Positions 9,929-19,502 are shown, numbered from the stretch's first letter. The stretch: 64,000 bases of DNA from Curvibacter soli (GCF_029211125.1 NZ_JARGEN010000029.1:1-64000), one strand, 5' to 3'. Program-made: numbers and translations. The notes: generated from the sequence alone by a model not told the origin.

Positions 9929-10640
9929 ACTTGAAGGATTCCCGCGAGCGCAGGGCCGCCAGATCGAGCACGCGCAAGCCGCCGTACTCGATGCGGATGA
10001 CGCCTTGGGCGGCCAGCGCGCGCAGCGCCTCGTTGACGCGCTGGCGCGACAGGCCGACGAGGTAGGCCAGCTCCTGCTGGGTGATGCGCAGCAGTGCGCC
10101 CACGCCGGGGTAGAGCACCGGGTTGAACAGCGCTGCCAGGCTGCGGGCCACGCGCGCGTCGGGGCTGGTCAGGCGGTCGATCTCGCGCGCGGCGATGAAC
10201 TGCGCCAGCCGCTCGTTGAGCTGGTCCATCACGAAGCGGTTGAAGCCGATGGAGTGGCCCAGCAGCCAGTGGAAGGTGTCGATGGGCAGGCCCGCCACCA
10301 CGCTGGCGCGCAGGGCCTGGATGTTGTAGCGGTAGGGTTCGCGCTTGAGCGCCGTGCCCTCGCCGAACCAGCCCCCGGGCGGCACGCCGGTGAAGGTCAT
10401 GGCCGGGCCATCGGGGTTGTCGTTGCTCATCTTGAGCAGGCCCGCGACCACGCCGAACCAGTAGGTGGGCGCGCGGCCGATGCGACACACGTAGTCGCCC
10501 GGGCGCGCGTCGCTCACGCGCAGGCTCTCCTCGGCACGCTGGCGCTCGGCGCCTTGCAGCAGCGCCAGCCACGGGATGCCGCGCAGTTCGTCCGCCGTGG
10601 GCGGGCGGCGGCGCTGGTGCAGGGGAATGTCGGGGGTCAT
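9927..10640 (-). CDS. Crp/Fnr-family transcriptional regulator
   Basis: A 237-residue regulator. The cyclic-nucleotide-type sensory domain spans about residues 30-145 (PGDYVCRIGRAPTYWFGVV, GGWFGEGTALK). The C-terminal helix-turn-helix has ITQQELAYLVGLSRQRVNEA and RALAAQGVIRIEYG. There is no Fnr-type cysteine cluster, so oxygen sensing through an iron-sulfur cluster is unlikely. It is divergent from the acyl-CoA synthetase and transporter operon, which it probably controls. The ATG before TPDIPLHQ is chosen; longer upstream readings lack similarity. Confidence 0.85.
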   Translation of the reverse strand: MTPDIPLHQRRRPPTADELRGIPWLALLQGAERQRAEESLRVSDARPGDYVCRIGRAPTYWFGVVAGLLKMSNDNPDGPAMTFTGVPPGGWFGEGTALKREPYRYNIQALRASVVAGLPIDTFHWLLGHSIGFNRFVMDQLNERLAQFIAAREIDRLTSPDARVARSLAALFNPVLYPGVGALLRITQQELAYLVGLSRQRVNEALRALAAQGVIRIEYGGLRVLDLAALRSRESFK

Positions 10641-10855
10641 CGGGTGCTGGTGGTCATGAACGGATGGCTCCGGCCGCGCATTGTTCAGCCAACGGCGCGC
10701 GCGCTCCATTGCGGGAAACCCAGTGCCCGCATCCGGGCAGCTCCTATCAGGACTATCCCTAGGAATGTCGCCACAAAGACAACATGACGTCAAAGGTACA
10801 TCCTACGATGCAGGGCAAGTCGCGTCAACGACGACGCCACCACCAAGGAACCGTG

Positions 10856-12781
10856 ATGGAGACAACATTCCCGCAACTGCTGCTCAAGCACGCCGCCGAG
10901 CGCCCCACGGCGCCGGCGCTGCGCGAGAAGGAATACGGCATCTGGCAGACCTGGGACTGGCGCCGCGCCGCCGACGAGGTGCGGGCCATGGCCTGCGGTC
11001 TGGCGGCACTGGGTTTTCAGCGGGGCCAGAATCTCGCGCTGGTCGGCGACAACCGCCCCCATCTCTACATGGGCTTCATTGCGGCACAAAGCCTCGGCGG
11101 CGTTCCGGTTCCGCTGTACCAGGATGCCGTGGCATCCGAGATGGCCTTCGTGCTGGAGGATGCCGAAGTCCGGTTCGTGTTCGCCGAAAACCAGGAGCAG
11201 GTGGACAAGCTGCTCGAAGTGCGTGAAACCCTGCCCGGCATCGCGCACATCATTTACGATGATCCGCGCGGGTTGCGCCACTACAGCCAGCCGGGGCTGA
11301 TCAGCATGGACCAGCTGCTGGCGCAGGGCGCCGAGTGGGACAAGGCGCATCCCGGCGCCTGGCAGGCGCTGGTCGGACAGAACCAGCCGGGCGATGTGTC
11401 GGTCATCCTCTACACCTCGGGCACCACCGGCAAGCCCAAGGGCGTGTGCCAGACGCACGCCAGCTTCATCAGCGCCGCCCGGGGCGCCACCGAGGTGGAC
11501 AAGCTCGGCCCCACCGACTGCATCATCTCTTACCTGCCGCCGGCCTGGGTGGGCGACCACCTGTTCTCGCTGGCCCAGTGGCTGGTGGCGGGCTACACCA
11601 TCAACTGCCCGGAATCGGCCAGCACGGTGAGCATCGACATGCGCGAGATCGGGCCCACCTATTACTTTGCGCCGCCGCGCGTATTCGAGGGCATGCTCAC
11701 TTCCATCCAGATCCGCATGGAAGACGCCGCACGGCCCAAGCGCTGGCTGTTTGAAAAATGCATGGCGCTGGCGCGCCGCGTGGGCTCCGACATCCTGGAC
11801 GGCAAGCCGGTCGGGCTGCTCGATCGCCTGCTCTACCAGCTGGGCGACTTCATGATCTACGCCCCGCTGCGCAACGCCATGGGTCTGTCGCGCATCCGCG
11901 TGGCCTACACGGCAGGCGCGGCCATCGGGCCGGACCTGTTTCGCTTCTTCCGCTCCATCGGCATCAACCTCAAGCAGTTCTACGGCCAGACCGAAACCTG
12001 CGCCTACGTCTGCCTGCAGCGCGACGGCCAGGTCAACCTGAACACGGTGGGCCAGGCAGCGCCCGGCATCCAGCTCAAGATTGCCGACAACGGCGAGGTG
12101 CTGGTCAAGGGCGCGCCGGTGCTCAAGGAGTATTACAAGCGCCCCGACGCCACGGCCGAGGTGATCGACGCCGAGGGCTGGTTTCACACCGGCGACGCCG
12201 GCGTGATCGACGCCGCGGGCCAGCTGCGCATCATCGACCGCGCCAAGGATGTGGGCAAGACCCTGTCGGGCGCCATATTCGCGCCCAACTACATCGAGAA
12301 CAAGCTCAAGTTCTTCCCGTACATCAAAGAGGCCGTGTGCTTCGGCCACGACCGCGACAAGGTCTGCGCTTTCATCAACATCGACTTCGAGGCCGTGGGC
12401 AACTGGGCCGAGCGCCAGAACATGCCCTACGCTGGCTACGTGGACCTGGCCTCCAAGCCCAGGGTGCTGGAGCTGATTGCCGACTGCATTGCACAGGTCA
12501 ACGCCGACCTGGCGGGCGAGCCCGGCATGGCGGGCACCCAGGTGGCGCGCTTTCTGGTGCTGCACAAGGAGCTGGACCCCGACGACGACGAACTGACCCG
12601 CACCCGCAAGGTGCGCCGCGGCTTCATCGCGCAAAAGTACGGCGTGCTGGTGGATGCGCTGTACTCGGACAAGAAGGAGCAGTTCATCGAGACCCAGGTC
12701 AAGTTCGAGGACGGCCGCACCGGCAGCGTCAGCGCCACGCTGACCATCGTGGACGCCAAAACCTATCCTGCCAAAGCCTGA
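10856..12781 (+). CDS. long-chain-type acyl-CoA synthetase (AMP-forming)
   Basis: A 641-residue adenylate-forming enzyme. Motifs are the AMP-binding loop YTSGTTGKPKG, FYGQTETCAYVC, the hinge region GWFHTGDAGVID and the downstream RAKDVGKTLSG. It activates a carboxylic acid to its CoA thioester with ATP. It is the first gene of an operon encoding an ABC importer, so it probably activates the imported acid. The ATG is preceded by AAGGAA at proper spacing. FadD/FAA1-type length suggests a long or bulky substrate, but the exact acid cannot be read from sequence. Confidence 0.85.
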   Translation: METTFPQLLLKHAAERPTAPALREKEYGIWQTWDWRRAADEVRAMACGLAALGFQRGQNLALVGDNRPHLYMGFIAAQSLGGVPVPLYQDAVASEMAFVLEDAEVRFVFAENQEQVDKLLEVRETLPGIAHIIYDDPRGLRHYSQPGLISMDQLLAQGAEWDKAHPGAWQALVGQNQPGDVSVILYTSGTTGKPKGVCQTHASFISAARGATEVDKLGPTDCIISYLPPAWVGDHLFSLAQWLVAGYTINCPESASTVSIDMREIGPTYYFAPPRVFEGMLTSIQIRMEDAARPKRWLFEKCMALARRVGSDILDGKPVGLLDRLLYQLGDFMIYAPLRNAMGLSRIRVAYTAGAAIGPDLFRFFRSIGINLKQFYGQTETCAYVCLQRDGQVNLNTVGQAAPGIQLKIADNGEVLVKGAPVLKEYYKRPDATAEVIDAEGWFHTGDAGVIDAAGQLRIIDRAKDVGKTLSGAIFAPNYIENKLKFFPYIKEAVCFGHDRDKVCAFINIDFEAVGNWAERQNMPYAGYVDLASKPRVLELIADCIAQVNADLAGEPGMAGTQVARFLVLHKELDPDDDELTRTRKVRRGFIAQKYGVLVDALYSDKKEQFIETQVKFEDGRTGSVSATLTIVDAKTYPAKA

Positions 12782-12796
12782 CCGGGACGCACAGCC

Positions 12797-13582
12797 ATGA
12801 CACAGAAAAAGATCGGCGATGTCATTTTGGACATCAGGAACATCAGCCTGCGCTTTGGCGGCGTCAATGCGCTGACCGACATCTCGTTCAACGTGCGCGA
12901 GCACGAGATCCGCTCCATCATCGGCCCCAACGGCGCCGGCAAGAGCTCCATGCTCAACTGCATCAACGGCGTGTACACGCCGTCAGAGGGCTCGATCACC
13001 TTCCGCGGCCAGACCTTTGGCCACATGAACAGCCGTCAGGTGGCCGAGATGGGCGTGGCACGCACCTTCCAGAACCTGGCGCTGTTCAAGGGCATGAGCG
13101 TGATCGACAACATCATGACCGGGCGCAACCTCAAGATCAAAAGCAACCTGCTGCTGCAGGCGCTGCGCTGGGGCCCGGCCGAGCGCGAAGAGATTGCGCA
13201 CCGCGAATTCGTCGAGCACATCATCGACTTTCTGGAAATCCAGGCCTTTCGCAAGACCCCCGTGGGCCAGTTGCCCTACGGCCTGCAAAAGCGCGTGGAC
13301 CTGGGACGGGCTCTGGCCATGGAGCCGCAGGTGCTGCTGCTCGACGAGCCCATGGCCGGCATGAACGTCGAGGAAAAGCAGGACATGTGCCGCTTCATCC
13401 TGGACGTGAACGACGAGTTCGGCAGCACCATCGTGCTGATCGAGCACGACATGGGCGTGGTGATGGACATCAGCGACCGCGTCGTGGTGCTCGACTACGG
13501 CAAGAAGATCGGCGACGGCGAGCCTGAAGAGGTGCGCAACAACGAAGACGTGGTCCGCGCCTATCTGGGCACCAGCCACTGA
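12797..13582 (+). CDS. livG: ABC transporter ATP-binding protein, LivG type
   Basis: A 261-residue ATPase with Walker A GPNGAGKSS, Q-loop FQNLALF, Walker B VLLLDEPMAG and the switch histidine in IEHDMGVVMDI. The signature loop reads LPYGLQKRVDLGRAL, a form seen in LivG proteins in place of a strict LSGGQ. The C-terminal region after the switch is typical of the LivG subfamily. It starts 15 nt after the synthetase and pairs with LivF at 18672. Confidence 0.92.
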   Translation: MTQKKIGDVILDIRNISLRFGGVNALTDISFNVREHEIRSIIGPNGAGKSSMLNCINGVYTPSEGSITFRGQTFGHMNSRQVAEMGVARTFQNLALFKGMSVIDNIMTGRNLKIKSNLLLQALRWGPAEREEIAHREFVEHIIDFLEIQAFRKTPVGQLPYGLQKRVDLGRALAMEPQVLLLDEPMAGMNVEEKQDMCRFILDVNDEFGSTIVLIEHDMGVVMDISDRVVVLDYGKKIGDGEPEEVRNNEDVVRAYLGTSH

Positions 13583-13609
13583 CACACCACGCAACACCGG
13601 AGACTCTCG

Positions 13610-14539
13610 ATGGCATTCTTTCTGGAAACACTGCTTGGCGGCCTGATGGCCGGCATGCTCTACGCGCTGGTGGCACTGGGTTTCGTGCTGATTTTCAAGG
13701 CCTCGGGCGTCTTCAATTTTGCCCAGGGGGCGATGGTGCTTTTCGCCGCCCTGGCGATGGCCCGCTTTGCCGAATGGGTTCCGCAGTGGACGGGCATAGA
13801 CAACAAGATCGCCGCCAACGTCGCCGCCTTTGTGCTGGCGGCGGGCGTGATGTTCATCTGCGCCTGGTTCATCGAGCGGCTGGTGCTGCGCCACCTGGTC
13901 AACCAGGACGCGACCACGCTCTTGATGGCCACGCTGGGCATCACCTATTTTCTCGAAGGCGTGGGCCAGACCCTGTTTGGCAGCGACATCTACAAGATCG
14001 ACGTGGGCATGCCCAAAGACCCGGTGTTCGTGCTCGAATCTGTATTCGAGGGCGGCGTGATGGTCAACCAGGAAGACGTGATTGCCGCCCTGATCGCCGC
14101 CGCGCTGGTGGCTGCGCTGTCGGTGTTCTTCCAGAAGACCAGCACCGGCCGGGCCCTGCGCGCCGTGGCCGACGACCACCAGGCGGCCCAGTCCATCGGC
14201 ATTCCGCTCAGCCGCATCTGGGTGATCGTATGGTGCGTGGCCGGTGTGGTGGCCCTGGTGGCCGGGATGATCTGGGGCTCCAAGCTGGGGGTGCAGTTCA
14301 CTCTCACCACCGTAGCACTGCGCGCCCTGCCGGTGGTCATTCTGGGCGGTTTGACTTCGGTGCCCGGCGCCATCATCGGCGGCCTGATCATCGGCGTGGG
14401 CGAGAAGCTCTCCGAGGTGTACCTGGGCCCCTTCGTGGGCGGCGGCATCGAAATCTGGTTTGCCTACGTGCTGGCCCTGGCGTTCCTGCTGTTCAGGCCG
14501 CAGGGGTTGTTTGGAGAAAAAATCATTGATCGCGTGTAA
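13610..14539 (+). CDS. livH: ABC transporter permease, LivH type
   Basis: A 309-residue permease with about eight membrane helices and the family features LYALVALGFVLIFKASGVFN near the N-terminus, GRALRAVADDHQAAQSIGIP (coupling-helix region) and VILGGLTSVPGAIIGGLIIG. It is preceded by CGGAGA. The last residues KIIDRV are repeated as DNA 90 bp downstream, and its stop codon lies in a hairpin loop. Confidence 0.93.
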   Translation: MAFFLETLLGGLMAGMLYALVALGFVLIFKASGVFNFAQGAMVLFAALAMARFAEWVPQWTGIDNKIAANVAAFVLAAGVMFICAWFIERLVLRHLVNQDATTLLMATLGITYFLEGVGQTLFGSDIYKIDVGMPKDPVFVLESVFEGGVMVNQEDVIAALIAAALVAALSVFFQKTSTGRALRAVADDHQAAQSIGIPLSRIWVIVWCVAGVVALVAGMIWGSKLGVQFTLTTVALRALPVVILGGLTSVPGAIIGGLIIGVGEKLSEVYLGPFVGGGIEIWFAYVLALAFLLFRPQGLFGEKIIDRV

Positions 14540-14637
14540 CGCGATCTGCCCGGAGGGCATTTTGCCCAGGCAAAGAATGATTTTTCGGCGCAGGGCACGC
14601 AGTGTCCGAAGCCAAAAGATCATTGACCGCGTGTAAA
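14528..14637 (+). promoter_or_regulatory. livH-livM intergenic hairpins and duplicated livH end
   Basis: GATCGCG-TGTAA-CGCGATC (14528-14546) is a perfect 7-bp stem with the livH stop in its loop. It is followed by GGGC-ATTTT-GCCC (14555-14567). At 14616-14637 the livH end reappears (ATCATTGACCGCGTGTAA versus ATCATTGATCGCGTGTAA). There is no strong T-run, so this is more likely an mRNA-processing or partial-termination region than a full terminator. Confidence 0.5.
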
Positions 14638-14651
14638 AGAGAGAAAGCACC

Positions 14652-15728
14652 ATGTTTTACAGAGAAAACGGTCAGTTCAAGACCAGCTACCGTGCCGACC
14701 AGCAGGTCTTTCCCATCCTGCAGGACAAGGTGGCCATCTGGCTGCTGATTGCGGCGGCCTTCATCGTGGTGCCCCTGCTGGCCACCGACTATTTCTACCT
14801 GGCCATCCTGACGCCGCTGGTCATCATGTCGCTGGCCGCGCTGGGGATGAACATCCTGGTGGGCTACTGCGGCCAGATCTCGCTGGGCTCGGGCGCCTTC
14901 ATGGCGGTGGGTGCCTATGGCGCCTACAACTTCGTGGCGCGCGTGCCGGGCATGCCCCTGATTGCCGCGCTGATCCTGGGCGGCCTGTGCGCCACCTTGT
15001 TCGGCATTTTGTTCGGCCTGCCCAGCCTGCGCGTCAAGGGCCTGTACCTGGCCATGGCCACGCTGGCGGCGCAGTTCTTCAGCGACTGGATGTTCCTGCG
15101 CATCAAGTGGTTCACCAACGACTCGCCCTCGGGCTCGGTGTCGGTGAGCGACCTGGCGGTGTTCGGCATGCCAATCCAGTCGCCGCAGTCCAAGTACCTG
15201 TTTTGCCTGACCTTGCTGGTGATCATCGCCATCCTGGCCAAGAACCTGGTGCGCAGCGCCATCGGCCGCGAGTGGATGGCGATCCGCGACATGGACGTGG
15301 CCGCCAGCGTGATCGGCATCCGCCCCATGTACGCCAAGCTCTCGGCGTTTGCCGTCAGCTCGTTCATCGTCGGCGTGGCCGGCGCGCTGTGGGGCTTCGT
15401 GCACCTGGGCGCCTGGGAGCCGGCGGCGTTCTCGTCGGACATCTCGTTCAAGCTGCTGTTCATGGTCATCATCGGCGGGCTGGGCTCCATCATGGGCAGC
15501 TTCTTTGGCGCGGCCTTCATCGTGGTGCTGCCCATCGTGCTGAACCTGCTGCTGCCCGCCATCGCCGGCATGTTCGGCATGCATATTTCCACCGCGGGCA
15601 TCTCGCATGCCGAGTTGATCGTCTTCGGCGTGCTGATCGTGTGGTTTCTGATCGTCGAGCCGCACGGCATTGCCAAGCTGTGGTCCACCGGCAAGCAGAA
15701 GATGCGCGTGTGGCCCTTCCCGCACTGA
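14652..15728 (+). CDS. livM: ABC transporter permease, LivM type
   Basis: A 358-residue membrane protein with about ten helices. Family motifs are GMNILVGYCGQISLGSGAFM, GLYLAMATLAAQF, GREWMAIRDMDVAASVIGI (coupling loop) and IIGGLGSIMGSFFGAAFI. It forms the translocation pore with LivH. It is preceded by GAGAGAAAG as the ribosome binding site. Confidence 0.93.
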   Translation: MFYRENGQFKTSYRADQQVFPILQDKVAIWLLIAAAFIVVPLLATDYFYLAILTPLVIMSLAALGMNILVGYCGQISLGSGAFMAVGAYGAYNFVARVPGMPLIAALILGGLCATLFGILFGLPSLRVKGLYLAMATLAAQFFSDWMFLRIKWFTNDSPSGSVSVSDLAVFGMPIQSPQSKYLFCLTLLVIIAILAKNLVRSAIGREWMAIRDMDVAASVIGIRPMYAKLSAFAVSSFIVGVAGALWGFVHLGAWEPAAFSSDISFKLLFMVIIGGLGSIMGSFFGAAFIVVLPIVLNLLLPAIAGMFGMHISTAGISHAELIVFGVLIVWFLIVEPHGIAKLWSTGKQKMRVWPFPH

Positions 15729-15741
15729 TCCTGTCAGCCAC

Positions 15742-15795
15742 CATTTTGCTATCACAACAATAGCTTCAAACGCTTTATTTGCAGGGGCCAAAGGC
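15742..15795 (+). repeat. family C repeat, copy C3 (degenerate)
   Basis: It has AATAGCTTCAAACGCTTTATT followed by GGGGCCAAAGGCC, a weakened version of the family pattern, between livM and the first binding protein. Confidence 0.5.
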
Positions 15796-15843
15796 CAACT
15801 GGACTCAGCCCCATTTTGTTTGTTTGGAACCAAGGAGACTCCC

Positions 15844-17163
15844 ATGAAGAAGATCACCCATCTGGCGCTTGCCGCCGCAATGGCTGCCGCGGGCGCGGGC
15901 TTTGTGTCCAGCGCCAGCGCGCAGGCCAGCGAGCAGTTCTTTCCGCAGCTGACCTACCGCACGGGCGCCTATTCCGCATACGGCATTCCATGGTCCAACG
16001 GCAAGGTGGACTACATCAAGCTCATCAACGCGCGCGACGGCGGCATCAACGGCGTCAAGCTCACCTACGAGGAATGCGAAACCGCCTACGCCACCGACCG
16101 CGGCGTGGAGTGCTACGAGCGCCTGAAAAACCGTCCCGGTGTGGCCGTGGTGGACCCGCTGGCCACCGGCATCACCTTCGCGCTGACCGAAAAAACCGCC
16201 GTGGACAAAATCCCGCTGATGACGCAGGGCTATGGACTGTCGATCTCGCAGGACGGCAACGCCTTTCCGTGGAACTTCCCCTTCCTGGGCACCTACTGGA
16301 TGGGCGCGGACATCCTGATCCAGCACCTGGGCAAGCAGGCGGGCGGCCTGGACAAGCTCAAGGGCAAGAAGATTGCCTACGTCTATCACGACAGCCCCTA
16401 CGGCAAGGACGCCATTCCGCTGCTGGAAAAGCGCGCGCAGATGCACGGCTTTACCCTGCAGCTGATGCCCGTGACGGCGCCCGGCGTGGAGCAAAAGTCC
16501 ACCTGGCTGCAAGTGCGCCAGAGCCGCCCCGACTACCTGCTGCTGTGGGGCTGGGGCGTGATGAACAGCGCCGCGCTGAAGGAGGCGCATGCCACCGGCT
16601 TCCCGCGCGAGAAGATGTACAGCATCTGGTGGGGCGGCAGCGAGCCGGCCGTGCGTGACCTGGGCGACAGCGCCAAGGGCTTCAACGGGCTGTCGCTGTA
16701 CACACCCGGCACCCAATCCAAGGTGATGCAGGACATCCTCACGCTGGTGCACGACGCCAAGCAAGGCACCGGCCCGCGGGACGAAGTGGGCGACGTGCTC
16801 TACATGCATGGCGTCATCACCCAGATGCTGGCCGTCGAGGCCGTGCGCACCGCGCAGGAAAAGTTCGGCAAGGGCAAGGTCATGACCGGCGAGCAGGTGC
16901 GCTGGGGCATGGAAAACCTCAAGCTCGACGCCAAGCGCCTCAAGGAGCTGGGCTTTGAGGGCGTGATGCAGCCCTTTGCCACCAGTTGCGCCAACCACAT
17001 GGGCTCCAGCAGCGGGCGCGTGTATGCCTGGGACGGCAAGAACTGGAAATACACCTCCGACTGGTACCAGGCCGACAAGGCGGTGCTGGACCCCCTCATC
17101 AAGGAGCATGGCGACAAGTACCTGGCCGACAAGAAGCTTGCCCGCCGCACCGACTGCAAGTAA
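15844..17163 (+). CDS. ABC transporter substrate-binding protein 1 (branched-chain type)
   Basis: A 439-residue periplasmic binding protein (type I fold, Peripla_BP_6). The signal peptide covers residues 1-25 (MKKITHLALAAAMAAAGAGF, cleavage after SASA). Family features are CETAYATDRGVECYERL, YVYHDSPYGKDAIPLL and PDYLLLWGWGVMNSAALKEA. It should capture the substrate for LivHMGF. A good site (AAGGAGACTCCC) precedes the start. It is a close paralogue of the next gene. Confidence 0.92.
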   Translation: MKKITHLALAAAMAAAGAGFVSSASAQASEQFFPQLTYRTGAYSAYGIPWSNGKVDYIKLINARDGGINGVKLTYEECETAYATDRGVECYERLKNRPGVAVVDPLATGITFALTEKTAVDKIPLMTQGYGLSISQDGNAFPWNFPFLGTYWMGADILIQHLGKQAGGLDKLKGKKIAYVYHDSPYGKDAIPLLEKRAQMHGFTLQLMPVTAPGVEQKSTWLQVRQSRPDYLLLWGWGVMNSAALKEAHATGFPREKMYSIWWGGSEPAVRDLGDSAKGFNGLSLYTPGTQSKVMQDILTLVHDAKQGTGPRDEVGDVLYMHGVITQMLAVEAVRTAQEKFGKGKVMTGEQVRWGMENLKLDAKRLKELGFEGVMQPFATSCANHMGSSSGRVYAWDGKNWKYTSDWYQADKAVLDPLIKEHGDKYLADKKLARRTDCK

Positions 17164-17260
17164 GCAAAAAAGACATGGCCTGCGCGCAGCACCGCGCGGG
17201 TCATGTGCCCCGCTGTATCCCCGCTGTATTCCACTTCCACGCCACTACAAGGAGACAAGC

Positions 17261-18568
17261 ATGAAGCTCAACCGCATGACCGTAGCCGCCGCCCTCGCCT
17301 TTGCGGGCATGGGCTTTGCCGGCAGTGCATCCGCGCAAGCCCCGGAGCAATTCATTCCGCTGCTGTCCTACCGCACCGGCCAGTTTGCCCCGCTGGGCAT
17401 TCCATGGGCGGACGGCAAGCTGGACTACCTCAAGCTGGTCAACGCCAAGGGCGGCATCAACGGCGTCAAGCTGGTCTATGAGGAATGCGAAACCGCCTAC
17501 GAAACCAGCCGCGGGGTGGAATGCTACGAGCGCCTCAAGGGCAAGGGCGTCGGTGCCGTGGGCTTTGACCCCCAGTCCACGGGCATCACCTTTGCCGTGT
17601 CAGAAAAAGCGCCCATCGACAAAATCCCCGTCGTCACACCGGGCTACGGCCTGTCGCAGTCGGTCGATGGCAAGGTGTTCGAGTGGAACTTCCCGCTGCT
17701 GGGCACCTACTGGACGGCGGCCGACTCCATCGTCCAGGACATCCTGAAGAAGGAAAAAGGCAGCCTCAAGGGCAAGAAGATCACGCTGGTCTATCACGAC
17801 TCGCCCTACGGCAAGGAACCCATTCCGCTGCTGCAAAAGCGTGCCGAAAAAGAAGGCTTTGCGCTGTCGCTGCTGCCCGTCACCGCGCCTGGGGTGGAGC
17901 AGAAGGCCACCTGGCTGCAGGTGCGCCAGAACCGCCCCGACTACGTGATCCTGTGGTCCGCCGGCGTGATGACGCCCACCGCCATCCGCGAGGCGCAGGC
18001 CACCGGTTTTCCGCGCGAGAAGATGTACGCCATCTGGTGGGGCGGCTCCGACCATGACGTGACGGGCATCAGCGGCGCCAAGGGCTACAACACCGTCACC
18101 ATCCACAACACCGCCGAGCACGACAAGGTGCACGACGAAGTCAAGGCCCTGCTCTACGACAAGGGCCAGGGCGCTGCCAGCGACGCCAAGGAGCTGGGCG
18201 CCCTGGCCCACACGCGCGGCATGGTGATCTCCATGCTGCAGGTCGAGAGCATCCGCGCCGCGCAGGAAAAATTTGGCAAGGGCAAGCCCATGACACCCGA
18301 GCAGGTGCGCTGGGGCCTGGAAAACCTCGACCTCACGCAAGAGCGCCTGAACGAGCTGGGCTTCGGCAAGATGCTGCGCCCCGTCAAGACCAGTTGCGGG
18401 AACCACATGGGCACCGACTGGGCACGCATTGCGCAGTGGGACGGAACCAAGTGGAACGTCGTCTCCGACTGGTACCAGGGCGACAAGTCGCTGATCGACC
18501 CGCTGGTCAAGGAATACGCCGAGAAATACGCCAAGGAAAAGAACATCAAGGTTCGCTCCTGCAACTGA
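17261..18568 (+). CDS. ABC transporter substrate-binding protein 2 (tandem paralogue)
   Basis: A 435-residue binding protein, clearly homologous to protein 1 along its full length (CETAYETSRGVECYERL, LVYHDSPYGKEPIPLL, WGLENLDLTQERL). The signal peptide is residues 1-23, ending GSASA. Differences cluster in the probable ligand pocket (for example SAGVMTPTAIREAQATG against GWGVMNSAALKEAHATG), so the two may bind different acids for the same importer. AAGGAG precedes the start. Confidence 0.92.
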   Translation: MKLNRMTVAAALAFAGMGFAGSASAQAPEQFIPLLSYRTGQFAPLGIPWADGKLDYLKLVNAKGGINGVKLVYEECETAYETSRGVECYERLKGKGVGAVGFDPQSTGITFAVSEKAPIDKIPVVTPGYGLSQSVDGKVFEWNFPLLGTYWTAADSIVQDILKKEKGSLKGKKITLVYHDSPYGKEPIPLLQKRAEKEGFALSLLPVTAPGVEQKATWLQVRQNRPDYVILWSAGVMTPTAIREAQATGFPREKMYAIWWGGSDHDVTGISGAKGYNTVTIHNTAEHDKVHDEVKALLYDKGQGAASDAKELGALAHTRGMVISMLQVESIRAAQEKFGKGKPMTPEQVRWGLENLDLTQERLNELGFGKMLRPVKTSCGNHMGTDWARIAQWDGTKWNVVSDWYQGDKSLIDPLVKEYAEKYAKEKNIKVRSCN

Positions 18569-18601
18569 CCCGCCCCCGGGAATCCCCGCGTTGAATCCAT
18601 G

Positions 18602-18653
18602 CCAAATACGGCTCAAACCCTTATGGGTTCTGCGCGGGCAGCTATTATTTTTG
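18602..18653 (+). repeat. family C repeat, copy C4
   Basis: It shows ACGGCTCAAACCCTTATGGG, TGCGCGGGCAGCTAT and then TTTTTG, the same order as the other C copies. It lies between the second binding protein and livF, just upstream of the livF start region. Confidence 0.65.
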
Positions 18654-18671
18654 ATGACCAACGGTGAAACC

Positions 18672-19502
18672 ATGACCGACACCCGAACCGCCCCCAACTC
18701 CGCCCCGCCCGTGCTCGTGGTCAACGGCATCGAAGTCATCTACAACCATGTGATTCTGGTGCTCAAGGGCGTGTCGCTGCAGCTGCACGAAAAGGGCATC
18801 GTCGCCCTGCTGGGCGGCAACGGCGCGGGCAAGACCACCACGCTGCGCGCCATCTCCAACCTGCTCAAGGGCGAGCGCGGCGAGGTCACCAAGGGCAGCA
18901 TCGTGCTGCGCGGCGAGCCCATCCAGAACCTCACGCCGTCCGACATGGTCAAGCGCGGCGTGGTGCAGGTCATGGAAGGCCGCCACTGCTTTGCCCACCT
19001 GACCATCGAAGAAAACCTGCTCACCGGCGCCTACACCCGCAAGGACAAAGGCGAGGTGGCCGCCAACCTGGACAAGGTCTACAACTATTTTCCGCGCCTG
19101 AAGACGCGCCGCACCAGCCAGGCGGCCTACACCTCGGGCGGCGAGCAGCAGATGTGCGCCATCGGCCGCGCACTCATGGCCAACCCCAGCATCATCCTGC
19201 TCGACGAGCCCTCGATGGGCCTGGCGCCGCAGATCGTCGAAGAGGTGTTCAACATCGTCAAGGACCTCAACGCCAAGGAAGGCACCACCTTCCTGCTGGC
19301 CGAGCAGAACACCAACATGGCCCTGAAATACGCCGACTACGGCTACATCATGGAAAGCGGCCGCGTGGTGATGGACGGCGCCGCTGCCGATCTCGCCAAC
19401 AACGAGGACGTCAAGGAGTTCTACCTGGGCGTCGGCGGCGGCGAGCGCAAGAGCTTCAAGGACGTCAAGAGCTACAAGCGGCGCAAGCGCTGGCTGGCCT
19501 GA
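18672..19502 (+). CDS. livF: ABC transporter ATP-binding protein, LivF type
   Basis: A 276-residue ATPase with Walker A GGNGAGKTT, Q-loop region VVQVMEGRHCFAHLT, signature YTSGGEQQMCAIGRAL, Walker B IILLDEPSMGL and switch LLAEQNTNMAL. Its C-terminal extension (SFKDVKSYKRRKRWLA) is basic. The ATG before TDTRTAPN is chosen because an earlier ATG at 18654 borders repeat C4 and has no ribosome binding site; neither start has a strong one. Confidence 0.9.
   Translation: MTDTRTAPNSAPPVLVVNGIEVIYNHVILVLKGVSLQLHEKGIVALLGGNGAGKTTTLRAISNLLKGERGEVTKGSIVLRGEPIQNLTPSDMVKRGVVQVMEGRHCFAHLTIEENLLTGAYTRKDKGEVAANLDKVYNYFPRLKTRRTSQAAYTSGGEQQMCAIGRALMANPSIILLDEPSMGLAPQIVEEVFNIVKDLNAKEGTTFLLAEQNTNMALKYADYGYIMESGRVVMDGAAADLANNEDVKEFYLGVGGGERKSFKDVKSYKRRKRWLA

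Noticed and set aside
13270-13300. Defective ABC signature in LivG (LPYGLQKR)
   Set aside because: This variant is common in LivG proteins and all other ATPase motifs are intact, so it is not a loss of function.
14555-14567. Rho-independent terminator between livH and livM
   Set aside because: The stem is only 4 bp and no T-run follows; livM clearly belongs to the same operon.
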